From NCBI GenBank assembly GCA_024138025.1, contig JAMXBD010000965.1, positions 372,001 through 436,000 of the forward strand: a stretch of DNA of 64,000 nucleotides, written 5' to 3'. Origin of the DNA: Combretum micranthum (Eukaryota > Streptophyta > Magnoliopsida > Myrtales > Combretaceae). Shown here piece after piece: positions 1 through 13,883 of the stretch. The notes under the pieces are model-generated. The model had not been told where the DNA came from. It saw nothing but the letters and a program-made list of their open reading frames with translations, and made no database searches. Numbering within the stretch: position 1 is the stretch's first letter; the number at the start of each line of letters is the position of its first letter. The position numbers and the translations under genes are program-made.

Positions 1-707
1 AAGTTCGAAGTCGAGTCAACTGAACGCTTTGGGTGGGGACCTGGGGACTAGCAGTAGAAGGTCGCAGATCTTCATCACCAAATCCCTAACCTTCTATAAA
101 GAGGGGTAAATTCTATATAATTTCTGGATAACTATATATATTTGTGTAATCACGTGATTGGTGCATTGTATGCATAGCATATGTGTGGAAAATTAAATAA
201 ACTTGTTTGAAACCATAGTGCGAATATTAGGGAATACCTCACTAAGTTAGTTGTAAACTTATACCCCTATAAATTTTGTTGAAACAGGTATACTCGTGGC
301 TTAAATCGAAGAACATGATATTAAGGAAGTCATGGAAGGATGTTAAACTTTTATGAGGCATTGGGAACATAAGATGAAGTTATCTTGTAAGGTCCTTATG
401 TATAATGTATGCTATGTTAGTATTTTGGAAATTCTAAGATGTATATTTATTTTGATTTGAAGACAATAGAGGGATATGCCCGTAAGAATTGTAATTTACC
501 ATGTTTATGTTTTATGATAAGTATTCTCTTTGCCTTGTTACTTAATTATTGTCAATGTAAATTACGCTATTCCGATGCTTTTTCTTGATTGTGATGTACG
601 CCTTGTACATCATATAGAAGCCTCTACGTGATTGGGGTAGTCATTCTTAGGCTTTAGTATTATGTACGGCGGACTACCACGTTTAGGGTACCTCTCGGGG
701 CATGACA
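1..707 (+). mobile_element. 3' part of a Tekay/Del-type gypsy LTR
   Basis: The last 707 bases of a long LTR; its start lies left of the window. It is collinear with 21120-21817 and with the 3' part of the LTR ending at 50385. Shared landmarks are the CTCACTAAG block, an acceptor-like TTTTGTTGAAACAG ending at 287, and the terminal GGGCATGACA, a variant of GGGGCGTGACA. No primer-binding site follows at 708, so this is a 3' LTR or a solo LTR, not a 5' LTR. Confidence 0.85.
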
Positions 708-1961
708 GGATGGGCACACATAACTACATCTTCATTCAGGAATGTCTTCTTAAATCTAATCGGTGAAGACATTAATATTTAATTGCCGCACCTATTAACA
801 CTTAGATAGAATTTTGCAACAGAAGTAAATATCTTCATAATTAATCCCATAAGTTTGTAGATTATCGATCCACCAATTTAGATTTGTATTTCTCAACATT
901 CATATTATCTAGGTTTTCAATGGTGAATGCCCTTTCCATCCCTATATTCTTGATGTCTCGAAGTCATTAAATAATTTTCGATCTTTTATTTCTATTCAAG
1001 AAATTTATCTATATAGAGAGATAAATAATTATTTTATTAAATATTTGGATTTGACTCATGGGCTAGGTTGTAAAGCCTAAGGAGTCTAGTCTTTAATTGG
1101 GATGACTAAGGGAGATTTGACATGATAACTTTAGAATAGGGATTGTTGGATCAAATTGACCTGTTTGCTCTCAACCTTTCTTAGGGACCTCATGTACTTG
1201 AGAGGCATTTCATAGGCCATAAAGCCTATGGAAAAATCCATTAATAAGAGGACTCATCACGTCCATTGATAGCCAGCATGATTGAAGGACATTATTAAGA
1301 GCTAAGCTCTATAATTACCTAGAACTCCTCCTTATTAGGTGAATTAAAATATTGAAAGAAATGCCATCATGTTGCCTCTCCTTTAGAACAATGAGGTTGA
1401 TGCTATATAGCACCTCTAACCATTACTAATGTATTCGAGTCCTAAGACTACCTACTTATACTCCTTTTCTGCCTACTTTTAGTCATTCCTTACGTATACT
1501 TTACGTTACTCTTTTAAGGCCACGTGTAGCATGAAATGCACGCTACACGCATGTGATTATTGTAACTGGATCCACCCTACTTCAATCTCTTTAAACACAA
1601 CCATATTCCATTTTAGATGTCCCAAAGCTTTAAATACATTCCTAGGAATCGTCTTGCTTCTACTACTATAGATACAATAAATATAAGAGATATAACATAC
1701 ACTAGGTTTGTTGGATCGTTTTACATTTTTAAGATTAACTGGTAAGAGAAATTTCATATTCTTAAATAAATACTCTTAGTAGAAGAAGTTTCATATTCCT
1801 TAGATAATACGTTTACCTGTTTGGGATATGACTAGAATTTAAAAACTGGTAGAAAACATGTTCAAGTTAGTATTTGATGCACTTGAAGATTAATAAAGGA
1901 AGTTAAAAGTAACGTAAAGCAACATTAAAGGTTGGAGCAAATAGAGACTAAGATTTTCTAG
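708..1961. other. AT-rich unassigned sequence
   Basis: No long open frame, RNA gene or LTR end is visible. The 66-codon frame on the minus strand here has no recognisable domain. It is probably old intergenic DNA that received the insertions on either side. Confidence 0.5.
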
Positions 1962-4035
1962 GGGCAAATTACACCAAAAGTTATCAATATTTCAAGTAGT
2001 TAAAAAATGATTCAAGGTTTGATGAAGTGAAACGGATAAGGTATTAGTGTTTTGCGAAATTTATTTAAGGTATCAAAGTTTGGATTAGTTTTTAATTAAG
2101 TTTCCTTAATTTTTGTCAATGGTAAATTATTAGTACTTTATTCGACCCACTTTGCAAAATGTTAGTTCCTCTTTTTGACCACTTGCAATATTGATACCTT
2201 AAATGAATTTATGTCAAAATGTTGATTATTTCTTTTGACCATGCAAAACATTGATGATACCTTAAATGAACTTATCCTTATATATTGATACCCGTTGCGC
2301 AATTATCGATCGTATCAAATTCTAAAATTTATAAGCCCGTTGAAATCTACGATATGAGCTAGGCAAGTGTACTTATATAATGTAGCATAGCTTTTAGGGT
2401 GTCATCCTCAGGGAATTTGAAGAACAAGTACTAGTATTACCGGTTCTCTACTATTTAGCATTGGTTTTGAAGAGAAATCTACAATTACCCACAAAACAAA
2501 AGATAAAGCAAGCCCTAAGATCAAATAAGTTTGCTTTCAAAAGATGAAATCAATCTCAAGACATACTCTCCACCTTGATCCACCCTAAACCTAAATTTTT
2601 TATGATAATAGATTGATTAATGAATCATTCATGCTTTGCACTGCTGGATCTTAACAAGTAAATCAATTACTCCCTCGAGTTAATCAATTCCTAACCTTTT
2701 ATGAGATAGTAGAGACCTCTCTCTTACTAACATCACATAAGATTGTATGAAAGTTCATGATGCTTAAGCAAGAATTGAATTCTTGCAGCAAAAAATCATA
2801 ATTTCTCTACCTTTAGGTGAAATAAGCAATTTTTCTATTCATGAAAATCTATCTAATTGAATGAAAGCTCTTTCAATCCAATAAGAATCAAACATGCAAT
2901 TAATTTGTGCACAAATCAATCACAAGACTATTAAATCACATGAATAGATACTGTAAACCCTTAAAATTTTCATAATTCTTAGAATATAATCCTAGAAGTC
3001 AAAAACCAAAACCAAAACCCAAACCCTGAAAATTGACCTAAGTTAAAACTAAATTCTAATAAGATCAAATATGAAAATCCTTAACCTTAAGAAGAAGAGA
3101 ACCCTTAAAACAAAATGAAAAATCCAACAATCGATTGATTCAATATCCATACACCAATCAAATCATCTATCCGATTCCTAACACGTTAATCAAGATGATA
3201 TATCAAAATAATGCTCAACAACAAAATACTAAAACCTTAAATCCTTTGGTGAATTTTAGAATAAAAATTTTCAATTTCTGCCCATAGTCAAATTAAGTTA
3301 ACCCATAACCCTAGATTTGGTTAAACGATCCTGAGAACCAAAAAATATTAAATAATCATAAATAAAATGAAATAAACCATAGATGTGGAACTAAGAAAAT
3401 AACACAAACAAAACCAAAAAATTTTATGATCTTAGGAATAAAATCAGCAATCATGTGCTCGTAGATCCTAAACAACGGAATTGAAATAATTGTTGATAAT
3501 AGTTTATAATAATATAGGGAAGTTTCAAAATATCAGATTCACAAATTTCTAGTGTCTTTCGAATCCGAACGGGATCAGTTTTTGAAAACCATGCCCTGGT
3601 ACATTGGATGGTAAAAATATCCCATTAATACCGTTAGACTCGTAATAAAATAAGAAATCCAAAAATATCAGTTTCATAATTTTTCGGTATCTAAAAATAT
3701 CTTATATAGCCCGTTTACGCGTGTTTTGTTACTACTGGTATTTTATTTGTCTAGTCTACTATTCATAGTACTATTTCTACTATTTATTACTATTCATCCA
3801 TATCTACTTTTTCTACTACCTATTCTTACAACATACATACCTATTTCTTATAATTTTCTTTGTCCATAAAAATTCTACACCACATATTACTAAACTTCTC
3901 TTACACTTTTCTTCTAAAATTAATTTTTAATCACTTCTCTCTCTCTCCTCCCTTAGATGCCTTCCACTCCTCTCTCTCTTCACTCTCAATTTTTTTCAAT
4001 TAATTTGATTACATCTAATTTTCACTCCAAAACTC

Positions 4036-4207
4036 TATAAATACCCATTTCCTCCTTCATTCTTTCACACAACTCATTTTACTACTAAAACTCGCTCAAA
4101 ATCTCCTCTCAAATACTCTCCCCATTACTCTCCTAAAACACTCCCAAGCTTTCTTCTTCTTGATAAACAAAACACATTTACATATACTACTCTAAACTTC
4201 TATTTAG
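4036..4207 (+). promoter_or_regulatory. S1 core promoter and leader exon
   Basis: TATAAATA at 4036-4043 is followed by a C/T-rich leader without any ATG, which ends at a donor-like TTTAG/GTAAAA (exon end 4207). The same TATA, C-rich leader and donor order recurs in most LTRs of the window. Confidence 0.6.
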
Positions 4208-5730
4208 GTAAAAATTCTTTTCATATTTTACTACAATGTCATGTAACTTTACATGACCATGGTGCGAGTTTCCTAAACTTAATGTTTGGAAGCTACACTA
4301 TGTTCATGTATTATTCTTATTCATGAACATCAATTTCTATATTTTCATGTTGTTATTATACTTTGCTCATATTATTGTGCTTACTATGCTAACTTCTTAT
4401 TCATATCTAACTAAATATATTTATGTATCTATATATATTTTTTAGAGCATATAAGCTCACTTGTTATTTATTTATTCTCATACTTTACAGCTTATTTACT
4501 TATTTCATGCTATTTTAAGACTAGTCTTTCTAATCTTAGATTTGTCCTTATCAAGTCAAAACAACTTTTTCTTTCTTTTCTTTTTCTTTTTGCGACTAGT
4601 CTATTTTTAGTCCCGGGATGCCTTGATGAAGCTAAGGCTCCCGATACTTGATCGGGTTATCTTGATGAAGCTAAGGTTCCCAATACTTGATATTATTAAG
4701 TTGGTTATTATTTGCCTCTTACATCTTTCTTTTGTTTTCATTTTCATACTACATACTCATATACATGCATCATCATAATGTTATTGTCTCAACAAAAATT
4801 TAAAGTAGAATTTTCTTTAATACAAGAAATGAAACCAACCTTTTTCTTTATATATATATATATATTATATATATATTTGTCACTAAATCAAGACTTTGTT
4901 ATCACATCCATAGGAAAAATTTTTCTTTTTCACCTTTTTTCAAAATCACTAAGATTTTTCCTAAATAACAATAAAGATGATTTTCTTAAAGAGGTTAACT
5001 AACAAAGTAAATATTTTTTTTACCATGATGAGTCACTTAAAGTTATAAAACATGGTATTAACAAGTTGTGATATACAAGTTTTTCATAAAAAGCTTAAAG
5101 TTGGAATCTCCTCCAACTCCTTAATAAAAACTAAAAAGTAAAGTAGTTTTCAAAGATAAGATAAAATCAATCCACTAATTTATAAACTCATTTAGAAAGT
5201 AAAGGTTTCTAAGTTTAATTAATGTACCCGTTTTCAAAGAAATAAAAAGAATATTGTGAGCTTCGAAAATATTTCTGATTTCCGATTCACTAAATTGTCT
5301 TGATAATTTTAATTATTATTTTGATTATTTTATTTTATTTATCAAATTGATTATAAATTTCTTAATAAATTGATTTTTCTTTATTAAACTATGAATATAC
5401 TCTAAACAATAGTAATTAAAAATTTTATTTACAAATTCTTCGTTTGAAAGTTGTCTGAATATTTGATCTTATACGATAAAAATATTATTTGATTTACTAT
5501 TATAATTTTGAACCGCGCTATTTTGTTTAATTTAGATATTTCTTATTTTTTTATTAAATTATTCCGAGACAAATTAGTCAACAAGAAATTTAGCAAGATC
5601 TATGTTGTGAGCAACTTATTTTTTATATATATATAGAAGATTAATATTCGGATTGGATAAGTTCAATACATTTTGACTTTTAAGCCTCCGTTTGTTTTGG
5701 TGAGCTATATATATATATATATATATATTA

Positions 5731-5738
5731 TATAAATA
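5731..5738 (+). promoter_or_regulatory. TATA box of LTR S2
   Basis: TATAAATA lies at the end of an AT run and is followed by a CT-rich leader, the same arrangement as in the related LTRs. Confidence 0.5.
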
Positions 5739-6084
5739 TAAGGGCTGCGTCTTTTCTTCTTCTTTCTTCCCGTTTTGGTCACTCGTTTTGTTTCTTTCTT
5801 TGTTTCTTCTTTTCTTTTCTTTTTCTTTCCTTCTTTCTCCTTGGTTCATCTGGCAGCAACGGTCCAAACAAGTAAGTTGTTCTTCTTTCTTTTTCTTTCT
5901 TTCTTTCCTTCGTTGTTCTTCTTCTTCTTCGTTTCACCACAACACTACCACACACCACAGCGCACGCTCCACCACACAGCATCACCACACACCACAGCTC
6001 ACGCTCACAACACACAGCATCGCTCCACACCGCACACCACAGCACCACACATTGCACACCGCCACACACACACCACGCGCACGA

Positions 6085-6330
6085 ACAGAGCAGGATGCTC
6101 TGTCTCCACCGAGCACCTACGCACATCGCACATCACCACACACACACACCCCAGCGCACAAACAGAGCAGGATGCTCTGTCTCCACCGATCACCCCACGC
6201 TCAACACACACCTCTCACACGCATGCTAGGATGCCTGTTGGGCGCTCGGAGCAGTGCTCAACGAGCGCCCAGCCTAGCGCTCAAGGAGCACATGTGATGC
6301 GCTCAACAAGCGCTAGCGAGCGCTCATGCG
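6085..6330 (+). repeat. Short hairpin cluster in the S2 leader
   Basis: Two copies of a perfect 8-bp-arm hairpin (ACAGAGCA, GGA loop, TGCTCTGT) lie at 6085-6103 and 6162-6180. A 9-bp-arm hairpin (GGGCGCTCG ... CGAGCGCCC) spans 6240-6270. AGCGCTC repeats then continue up to the S3 insertion and resume at 10048. Confidence 0.75.
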
Positions 6331-7449
6331 TGTCACGCCCCGAGGGTATTCTAATAATAATAATCAAGACCACTCGATTAACATTATTAGATTACCTTCT
6401 AGGAATGACATGATTTTAAAAACAGGATCTTTTAGTTGCTTGGATGGAATAAACAAACATATATAAGATGTAAATTAGTAAACAACTATTACAAACTATA
6501 CAGATCACATGTTTCAGAATTCCTTACAACCTTAACTGATGATTCTAATGCATATTAATGCATCATAAAACTACTACAGATATAGATACTCTAATTCTAT
6601 ACTAAACTTTAAACTTCTGGCTCTATTCTCTTACCGGGACCATGCTCCTGCTAGTAATGAGCCACGGTCGCAGAGTGAACCTGAAAGGACTGTGGGAGTG
6701 TGAGCTAAAACACGAGCTCAGTGAATAACCAGAACTTATTACACATAGCATACAAGTTATTAATCAATCATATGAAATGCAGCAATCACACAAATGAACA
6801 TTACAAGCTTGGATAACCCGGAATCCAAACAGGATGAAGATTTACGCCCTCCCATCGGGGTTGAAGGATCCAATCTATGGTCCACCTACCCAGGAGAGAC
6901 TTAAGCTTTCAGGAAATAACAATCTCAATTTAGTTATCTCTTTATACTTATCATGTTTCATTATTTATTTCCTGTTTAGCTTTAGAAACTCCACTAAGTG
7001 TTAGTTATTCTCACGTAATACCATAAGCGGCGTCCTTCGTTTACCATGTAGTTCTTATGGTACTAACAGAACAAAAGTAATCTTGCAATTAACTACTAGC
7101 CCTCTGGCCTAGATAATTCAAGCCTTACCAGAGATCCGAGAACTAACACGTAGTAGGCTACCACTTACTCAATGCTTGTTATGCATAGTATGTAATGCAT
7201 GATTTATTTACATTAAGGTACCAGTATTTTTAGTCAATTTAGGGGTGATCAAGCAATACAGACACTCAACTTGATACTACATACATTATCAAGATACACG
7301 CAATTTGTTATCACTTAATTTAAATGACATTGCAATCAAAGGAATACAATACACACTTTCACAAAACAGATCACCAATTTTATTATCTTTTTATTTAAGG
7401 TTCACTACCAGTACAAGAACAACCAATGTAATAAGACTGAGTCACTCAC

Positions 7450-7509
7450 CTGCCCATCCTATTTAATCGTAGTAATCTTCAGGTAGGTCCTCTCCAATAC
7501 CCGAATCAC
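7450..7509 (-). other. Conserved LTR exon, S3 copy
   Basis: The acceptor TCAATAG precedes GT and then 14 codons, DSGIGEDLPEDYYD, with stop TAA at 7463-7465. An ATG follows (7455-7457) and the donor is CAG/GTGAGT. Both splice sites fit the plant consensus well. A spliced coding exon is inferred from comparison with the other copies. Confidence 0.65.
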
Positions 7510-8163
7510 CTATTGAGATAAATAATAATATAATTATTAAAATTTTAAACTATACAAATTAGCTATTTATGTGTCCTATTGGTCGGTTGGGTTTCTGTTT
7601 TATTTTCAGCTAATTCTTTTGACATAACTCTAATTTCTAGATTCTTGTACTCTCCATTATCTTTTAAATTATTTAATAAATTTTTCTTATAGAGTATATA
7701 TATACTTATACTCATAAATTTGGATTATTTAAATTTCCATTGTTATCTATTTATATACAAATATGCTAGTATAAACTTAGTATTTACTAACTCATAGTTT
7801 ATACATATATTTATTTTACTAAGAAAACATATCTGTTAATAAAAGAATTTTATTAACTTTATTCTAACTATTTTCGAAATTATTTTTCTAAAGAAAATTT
7901 CTTTTTAGATGAATAATATTTAAACACTCTCTTATTTAATAAAGTCATAAAAAAGAATTTTATTTTTAAATTTAAATAAATAAATGATTTTTGGATTTAA
8001 TATTATTATATTATAATATTACTATTACTATTTCAGAAAATAATTAAATGCAGGAAAACAATTAGTAAACGTTCTAAAATTATTTAAATAATTAATTAGT
8101 ATATAATTATGTATACTTAAATTCATTTTTCTTCTCTTCTGGCCGAGGCGTGCACGGGGTTGC

Positions 8164-8371
8164 GTACGCCCGTACAAAGTTGCTTGGCAGAGGGCTGCAC
8201 GGGCATGAGTACGCCCGTACAAAGCTGTGAGCAGAGGGCTACACGGGGTTAAGTACGCCCGTGCAAAGCTCTGGTTGAGAGGTATATGGGCTAGTACGCC
8301 CGTACAAAACGCTGTATAAGGGTTGTACGCCCGTACAACGTTCTGGATGAGGGGTTGTACGCCCGTACAAC
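8164..8371 (-). repeat. Six-copy GTACGCCCGTAC palindrome array
   Basis: The near-palindrome GTACGCCCGTACAA recurs at 8164, 8209, 8253, 8294, 8325 and 8357, spaced 45, 44, 41, 31 and 32 bp apart. The last two extend to the perfect inverted repeat GTTGTACGCCCGTACAAC (8322-8339 and 8354-8371). It lies in the transcribed part of S3, downstream of its TATA box. Confidence 0.85.
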
Positions 8372-10139
8372 GAGCCTGGGCTCATCGGGAAGCACTGTTC
8401 ATCGTCTTCTCCGATGAGTTATTTTCCATTTCCAACAAAACCCGACGTCAAAACATCATGATTCTTGATTCAAAAGACTCCTAAGGACCTACTAAACCTA
8501 TATATCCAAGAATCATAACCTAAAAACAACATGCTACTCATGATCTCAAATCATTAAGGTCGGCTAGGGTTTAAGAAAAATACCTTCGTTGTATGTCCTC
8601 AGTGGAATCGAAGCTTCCTATGGTCTTGGTTAGCTTCCTAAGATGTTTATAAGTCAGTATACATCCTTAAAATTGAAAGAACACTCGCGGAATAAGATCG
8701 ACTTACCTCAAGCGTGTTCTTGAGCGTTTTTCCCAGATTTTGTTCGAATTTTCGAACTCAAAGATTATGGGCGTTTAAAAATCTGTTCCTAAGTTGGTTC
8801 TACTCCTAATGATATGTAAATGGGTCTGGAGAGTTTGGAGGAGTTTGGATTTCATTTGTTTGTCCGTCCGAGTTCGTTTGCTCATTTATGTATATATAAC
8901 GAACGTGAGTTTCAGCCGCATTTCTCCGTGATAGCTGATACAAATTGCTCTTGTTTGATATTCATTGCTTCCCTTGTTTGATTATCATTAATACAAGGGT
9001 GAGTTGTCCCTTCTCCATTGGCTTTGTAGTGATTTGGATTGACCTTTGGCAAATAATTTGGAGAAAATCCGGCTCACATCCCTCAAGGAAATTACAGCCC
9101 TTCAATCTTGGATGAAATCGTCTCCAGCAAGCCGAAATGGTATATATATATATTATATAATAGCTAGATGTCATTTAGTTAAGTTTTCGGGTAGTTTAAT
9201 ACACTATTAGGGTATATTTTAGCTTATATATGTACATATACATATACAAAGATTTTTAATGAATCCAATGAAGTGTTTAGTTTAACAAAAAGTACAATTT
9301 TAAACTTTAATAAAACGTATCTAATTGTCTAAGAAAAATTCATCCCACGCGATTTGAATTTGAAAAGCCTCTCGGGTCAATTTTGTTTCAGGCTCCGAGG
9401 GCTTTAGGAAACCCTAATTTGGTTATTAGTATGATTCGATTTATATTTGAGTCTAGATCTCAAGTTATACATCATTTATGTTTTTATTGGGTATTTATAA
9501 TCCTAACCGTTTATCTGAATCACAATTTCTAACTAAAACCCTATTGAGTCATTTACGTAATATTACTACTAATATATAGGCTATACTAGTTATATATATT
9601 AGATTTGGATACTCACTATGAAATCTTATCAAAGTAGTTTATTACTAACTAAAACTCTCATATTTTAGGGTTCCAATCTAATATATATTCATTACTATAC
9701 CTTGTTTTAATTCCCGGTCTCTATCGAATACTAAGGTAATCACTTAATATTCATATTTAGGTTTTCCTATATATTCTATCTGTTTGACAAAGATTCGGGT
9801 TTAGGATTGGAAGTTTCCCTTGATCCTAACCTGAATTATTAACTCAGAATACTAAATCTTGTTTTTGGAAACAATTGGGTCAAAGAAGTCCTTTTATAAA
9901 GTCTATGATTTCCAAACCGATCAAATTTAGAGTATCTATCTAAACTAGGGTTTCTAATTAACTCTTAAGGTTACTAGTCGACTTCATAATTTCTAATTTA
10001 GGGTCATATCTTATGATAGAAGTATTCGGGGTGGGGTTTACAATGCGAGCGCTCAAGAGGCTCTAGCAAGTGCTCAAGGCGAGCGCTCGGAGAGTAGCAA
10101 GCGCTGCTCGTCCTCCACGCAGCGGCCACGCTGTTTCCC

Positions 10140-10393
10140 TGTACGATGAATATATATATATATATATGTATATGTTATATATATAGTTGGTATATGTACA
10201 TATATATGTATGGGCACTTATTTATATATTTATATATATATATATATATATACTATATGAAATATTATAATTCTTGTCTTATATATTTATCCTTCCTATA
10301 TATATAAGAGTTAATTTATTAATATAATATAAGTATGTTGATTTATTTATTCTTAATATATGCTTATACATACATAGACGTAGATATGGCATA

Positions 10394-10464
<71 letters not shown>
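10140..10464. repeat. AT and ATT microsatellites in S2
   Basis: Runs of AT dinucleotides (10148-10260) are followed by an uninterrupted ATT trinucleotide tract at about 10393-10464. They lie within the S2 LTR. Confidence 0.9.
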
Positions 10465-10465
<1 letters not shown>

Positions 10466-10806
10466 TGTCTATTAAAGTAATTCCTTCAACTTTTCAAATA
10501 CGTACATATATATATATATAGTTTTTTTTAGTTATTTATGTTATCTAATTAAAATTTTCTTTATCATTAATAATAATAATAATTTTTATTACTATTATTA
10601 TTATTATTTTGCTTATATTTCGAAATAACTCTAAAATAGTATTAAACCGTCTTTGTACGTAAAAATCTGAGTTAAATCGAATTAAATTAGTCACATAAGG
10701 TTTTAGTGCTAGATTACAGAAATATAGAAATTCTGTAGCATAGAAATATATATTAGATGTTTTTAGTCAATTCTTATAGTATATTCCTATCTTTAATTAT
10801 ATTCAG

Positions 10807-10869
10807 GTGATTCTGACTCTGATCTTGACCTGCCTGTTGACTATTACGACTGACAAGAAATATGGACAG
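10807..10869 (+). other. Conserved LTR exon, S2 copy
   Basis: The acceptor TTATATTCAG precedes GT and the 14 codons DSDSDLDLPVDYYD, with stop TGA at 10851-10853. Then come ATGGACAG and the donor GTGAGT. This is the only copy using TGA. The rest of S2 is strongly diverged, yet this block keeps the exact length. Confidence 0.68.
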
Positions 10870-12923
10870 GTGAGTATATTCCTATGATCTCTATACTTGA
10901 TTGTGGTTGTAGAATAGAATTAATCAAGTAATAAAATATTAAGGGGTTTTGGGAAATAAATTGTGGTTGTTGTTACTTGAATTTGGTTGATAAAATGATG
11001 CAATTATATTCTAACCCATTGGTTGTTTTAGAATAGAAATGAAAGTGTATGACAATTGTTTGCACACCAAATAAATAAATATAAATCAATATGGCATAAT
11101 AATTGAATACATTCATGCATGGCATTTATGCACATAGAAGGCCATCACCACTACACCTTGACTCGGATGGGCCACACTGTCCTGTGAGGATGGTAAACAT
11201 GGAGGACCAAAGTGGTATATACCTAGTGTGTACCATGGGCCTTGTTTTAAGAGATAGGGAACTAATCGTCCTGGTGAGACGGCCCTTCTCTTAGAATCGC
11301 GTCAGGTCATTGTTTTGGATTTATTACTTCAATGGGATGTTGTTATATGTATATTATTTTTGATATATAAAAAGTTTTCTTGAGAAATTTGATTCCCGAA
11401 GTATTTAATCTGGGTGCTGATGAGTGGATGTACCCCAACCCCGGATTCGGAGGGCGCAAATCTGAATATGTATATGGTTACCGGTCGGCTATATATATTT
11501 GTCCACTTGATTGTTTGCATTACATATGTTTGACTTAATAACTTGCTTGAATAGTATAGAGTGAGGAGTATAACTCGCTGAGCCTGTGGATCGCTCGCTC
11601 CCTTACAGTTTATTGTCATAGGATTATATTTGGTACCAGTCAGGACGAGGCTACCCTCAGGTTAGCTCCTCTATGGATTCAGGGTTTTGAGGGAAGGATA
11701 CGAGGGTTGAAGAGAGTTCCTTCTTCTTTTTCCTGGGAGGGGTTTCTAAAAAGTTTTTGGAAACAGGATTGTAATATTTGTAGGATCAGTAATCCAACTG
11801 CTTTCTTATATACACTCCTAAACTATTTTTCTTTTAATGTTATATTTCTGCAGTTGTTAGTAGTTAGTTTTGAGACTATTAGTTGTACATTATGTGGCTA
11901 ATCTGATACTATCAAGCCTATTGGTTATCTATTCAGGATACGCTTCTGCATAATATTTATGGCTTTAAGAGACTTGTGATTTAATCTTAAGCCGGGTATT
12001 GTGTATGGCGGAACTGTCCCGTCTAAGATACCCTCGGGGTGTGACAAATATAAACTTGATAAATTTTGAAAAACAATAGTTATTATTAACAATGTAGGAA
12101 AATAACGAAACATGATGTTCCTTACAAATAAAAGTGATAAAAGACTTAAGAAGCAAAAATTTATTTTAAAGGGATTAGGAAATGAAAATATAATAGGAAA
12201 AAGATTCGGTTATCAAACCGTTTCCTTTTAAGAGAAGAAAATGAATAACTCAAATTTTATATGATATCAACAACTTAATAGCAATTTTAGAAATTTCAAT
12301 CCTTTATACTATAAGTAAAATTTTGTAAGAAATCAGAGTTAAGAAAATTTAACTTATTTTAGAGAAGAAATTGGAATACAAAATAAGAAATATATTCATT
12401 TACAATAACCTAAGAATTTATGAAGTTCTTTCAAAACAACTAAAAAAGAGAATGCTAAAAATTCAAGTTTTCAACACCATAAGATGAATTACTTTGTGAA
12501 AAATAATCGTTGAGACAACACTATTAAATTTTGCATACATATGAGGCTATATATATATATGTTTCCAAAGGATTTCTCCAACTATATAAATATCTATATT
12601 TTGATAAAAGTATATTTGGATAAAGAAAAATTTACAAATTTATGTTTTGAAAAATTACAATTTTCGTGATGAATCTGTACCTTATGGTTTTGGAACCCAA
12701 ATGACCTTATATGAAAAAAATAATGTTAGAAATGAATAGATCTTTTCGAATAGGTGGAAAACGTATATTATATGCGAAATTCTGAGTTAAAATGAGCAAG
12801 TTATAGCCATTTTAAATTGGAATTTCATTCCATGTGATTTTTGACAAACATAGTGAAATAGAATTAGAAAGTTTAAATAAAATTTTTACGAAATACTCAT
12901 CCCAGGTATTTTTTTTTGTCTAG

Positions 12924-12990
12924 ATGATGTGGAATATGGGATTTCCTTTCTTGAGGATTACTACAACTAAGAAGATTGCGAAATGGACGA
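12924..12990 (+). other. Conserved LTR exon, S1 copy
   Basis: A T-rich acceptor (TTTTTTTTGTCTAG) is followed by AT and 14 codons, DVEYGISFLEDYYN, with stop TAA at 12968-12970. ATGGACGA and GTGAGT follow. Two substitutions (P to L, final D to N) fit an old, relaxed copy. Confidence 0.62.
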
Positions 12991-13883
12991 GTGAGTTATT
13001 CCTCTTAATTTTGTTACTTGCTTGTGCTTGTAAAGTAGTGGTATTAGTATGCTAAGAGAAGATAAAAATGGATATGTATGGGGAATTCCGAGATATGTAT
13101 ATATGTGATTCTATGCCTATGTGATGAAATGAGAATTAAAAAAATTGTAACTTCAAGCTGCCTGTTTAAGTGTTTTTGTAAACCCTTGAAATTTTGGTTA
13201 ATTTTAAGCTTAACTTTAGAATTAAAAGTCAACCGGAATCCTTAAAGGTCAAATAAAGACTAGTATAAACCTTAGAATTTAGATCCGGCATTCCCGTATT
13301 CTTTAGCCCTAGAACACGAAGTTGAAATAATTAGTGATAATAGTTCGTAATAATATAAGGAAACATAAAAATATCATATTCGCGAATTTTGAGTGTCCTT
13401 TAAACCTAAATAGGATCAGCTCTTGAAAAGCGTGTCTTGGGCTCGGAATAGTAAAAATATTCTAATAACACCATTAGGACCGATTTAATACAAGGATTTC
13501 AAAAGTATCAGTTTCGTACTTTTTCGGTAACAAAAGATAACAGATATTACATTTATACACGTATTTTCTTTACTACTAATATATTATTAGTCTTGTTTAC
13601 TATTCATTGTCCTATACTACTATTCATTACTATTCATCTATCTCTACTTTACCTTACAACTTATTCTTACTACCTATATACCTATTTTTCTACTTTTTTC
13701 ATTTCTAATACACCTTCACATCAACCATACTTCACATCTTTATTACTTTTTATTACAAAACAAACAAAATAATTCTCTCTTCCTCTCTCCTCAATAGTGG
13801 TCGATGCTACCTCCTCTCTTTTCCAACTCATTTATGTTTCTTTTTCAATTTATTTTATTACATTTAATTTCTACTCTAAAATT

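Larger units (their letters stand above)
6331..10042 (-). mobile_element. Solo LTR S3 nested in S2
   Basis: On the plus strand it reads TGTCACGCCCC ... GTGGGGTTTACA, so it is reversed. A perfect duplication ATGCG flanks it (6326-6330 and 10043-10047). It is 3,712 bp long with no internal region. TATATATA at 8891-8898 (minus) is followed about 200 bp downstream by a strong donor TTGAG/GTAAGT, and the LTR exon is at 7450-7509. The target was the AGCGCTC repeat tract of S2. Confidence 0.93.
5255..12046 (+). mobile_element. Solo LTR S2, divergent subfamily, carrying nested S3
   Basis: Starts TGTGAGCTTC and ends GGGGTGTGACA, with a perfect duplication AATAT (5250-5254 and 12047-12051). Without S3 and its duplicated 5 bp it is about 3.08 kb. 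The 5' half is unlike the other LTRs and rich in simple repeats (AT runs, CT-rich leader, CA-rich block with short hairpins). The last 1.2 kb shares the LTR exon and the terminal block with the rest of the group. It sits inside S1. Confidence 0.88.

Noticed and set aside
5775..6413. Overlapping frames of 212, 169 and 115 codons on both strands
   Set aside because: They arise from CT-rich and CA-rich simple sequence in the S2 leader; composition is biased, no domain is visible, and frames are open on both strands.
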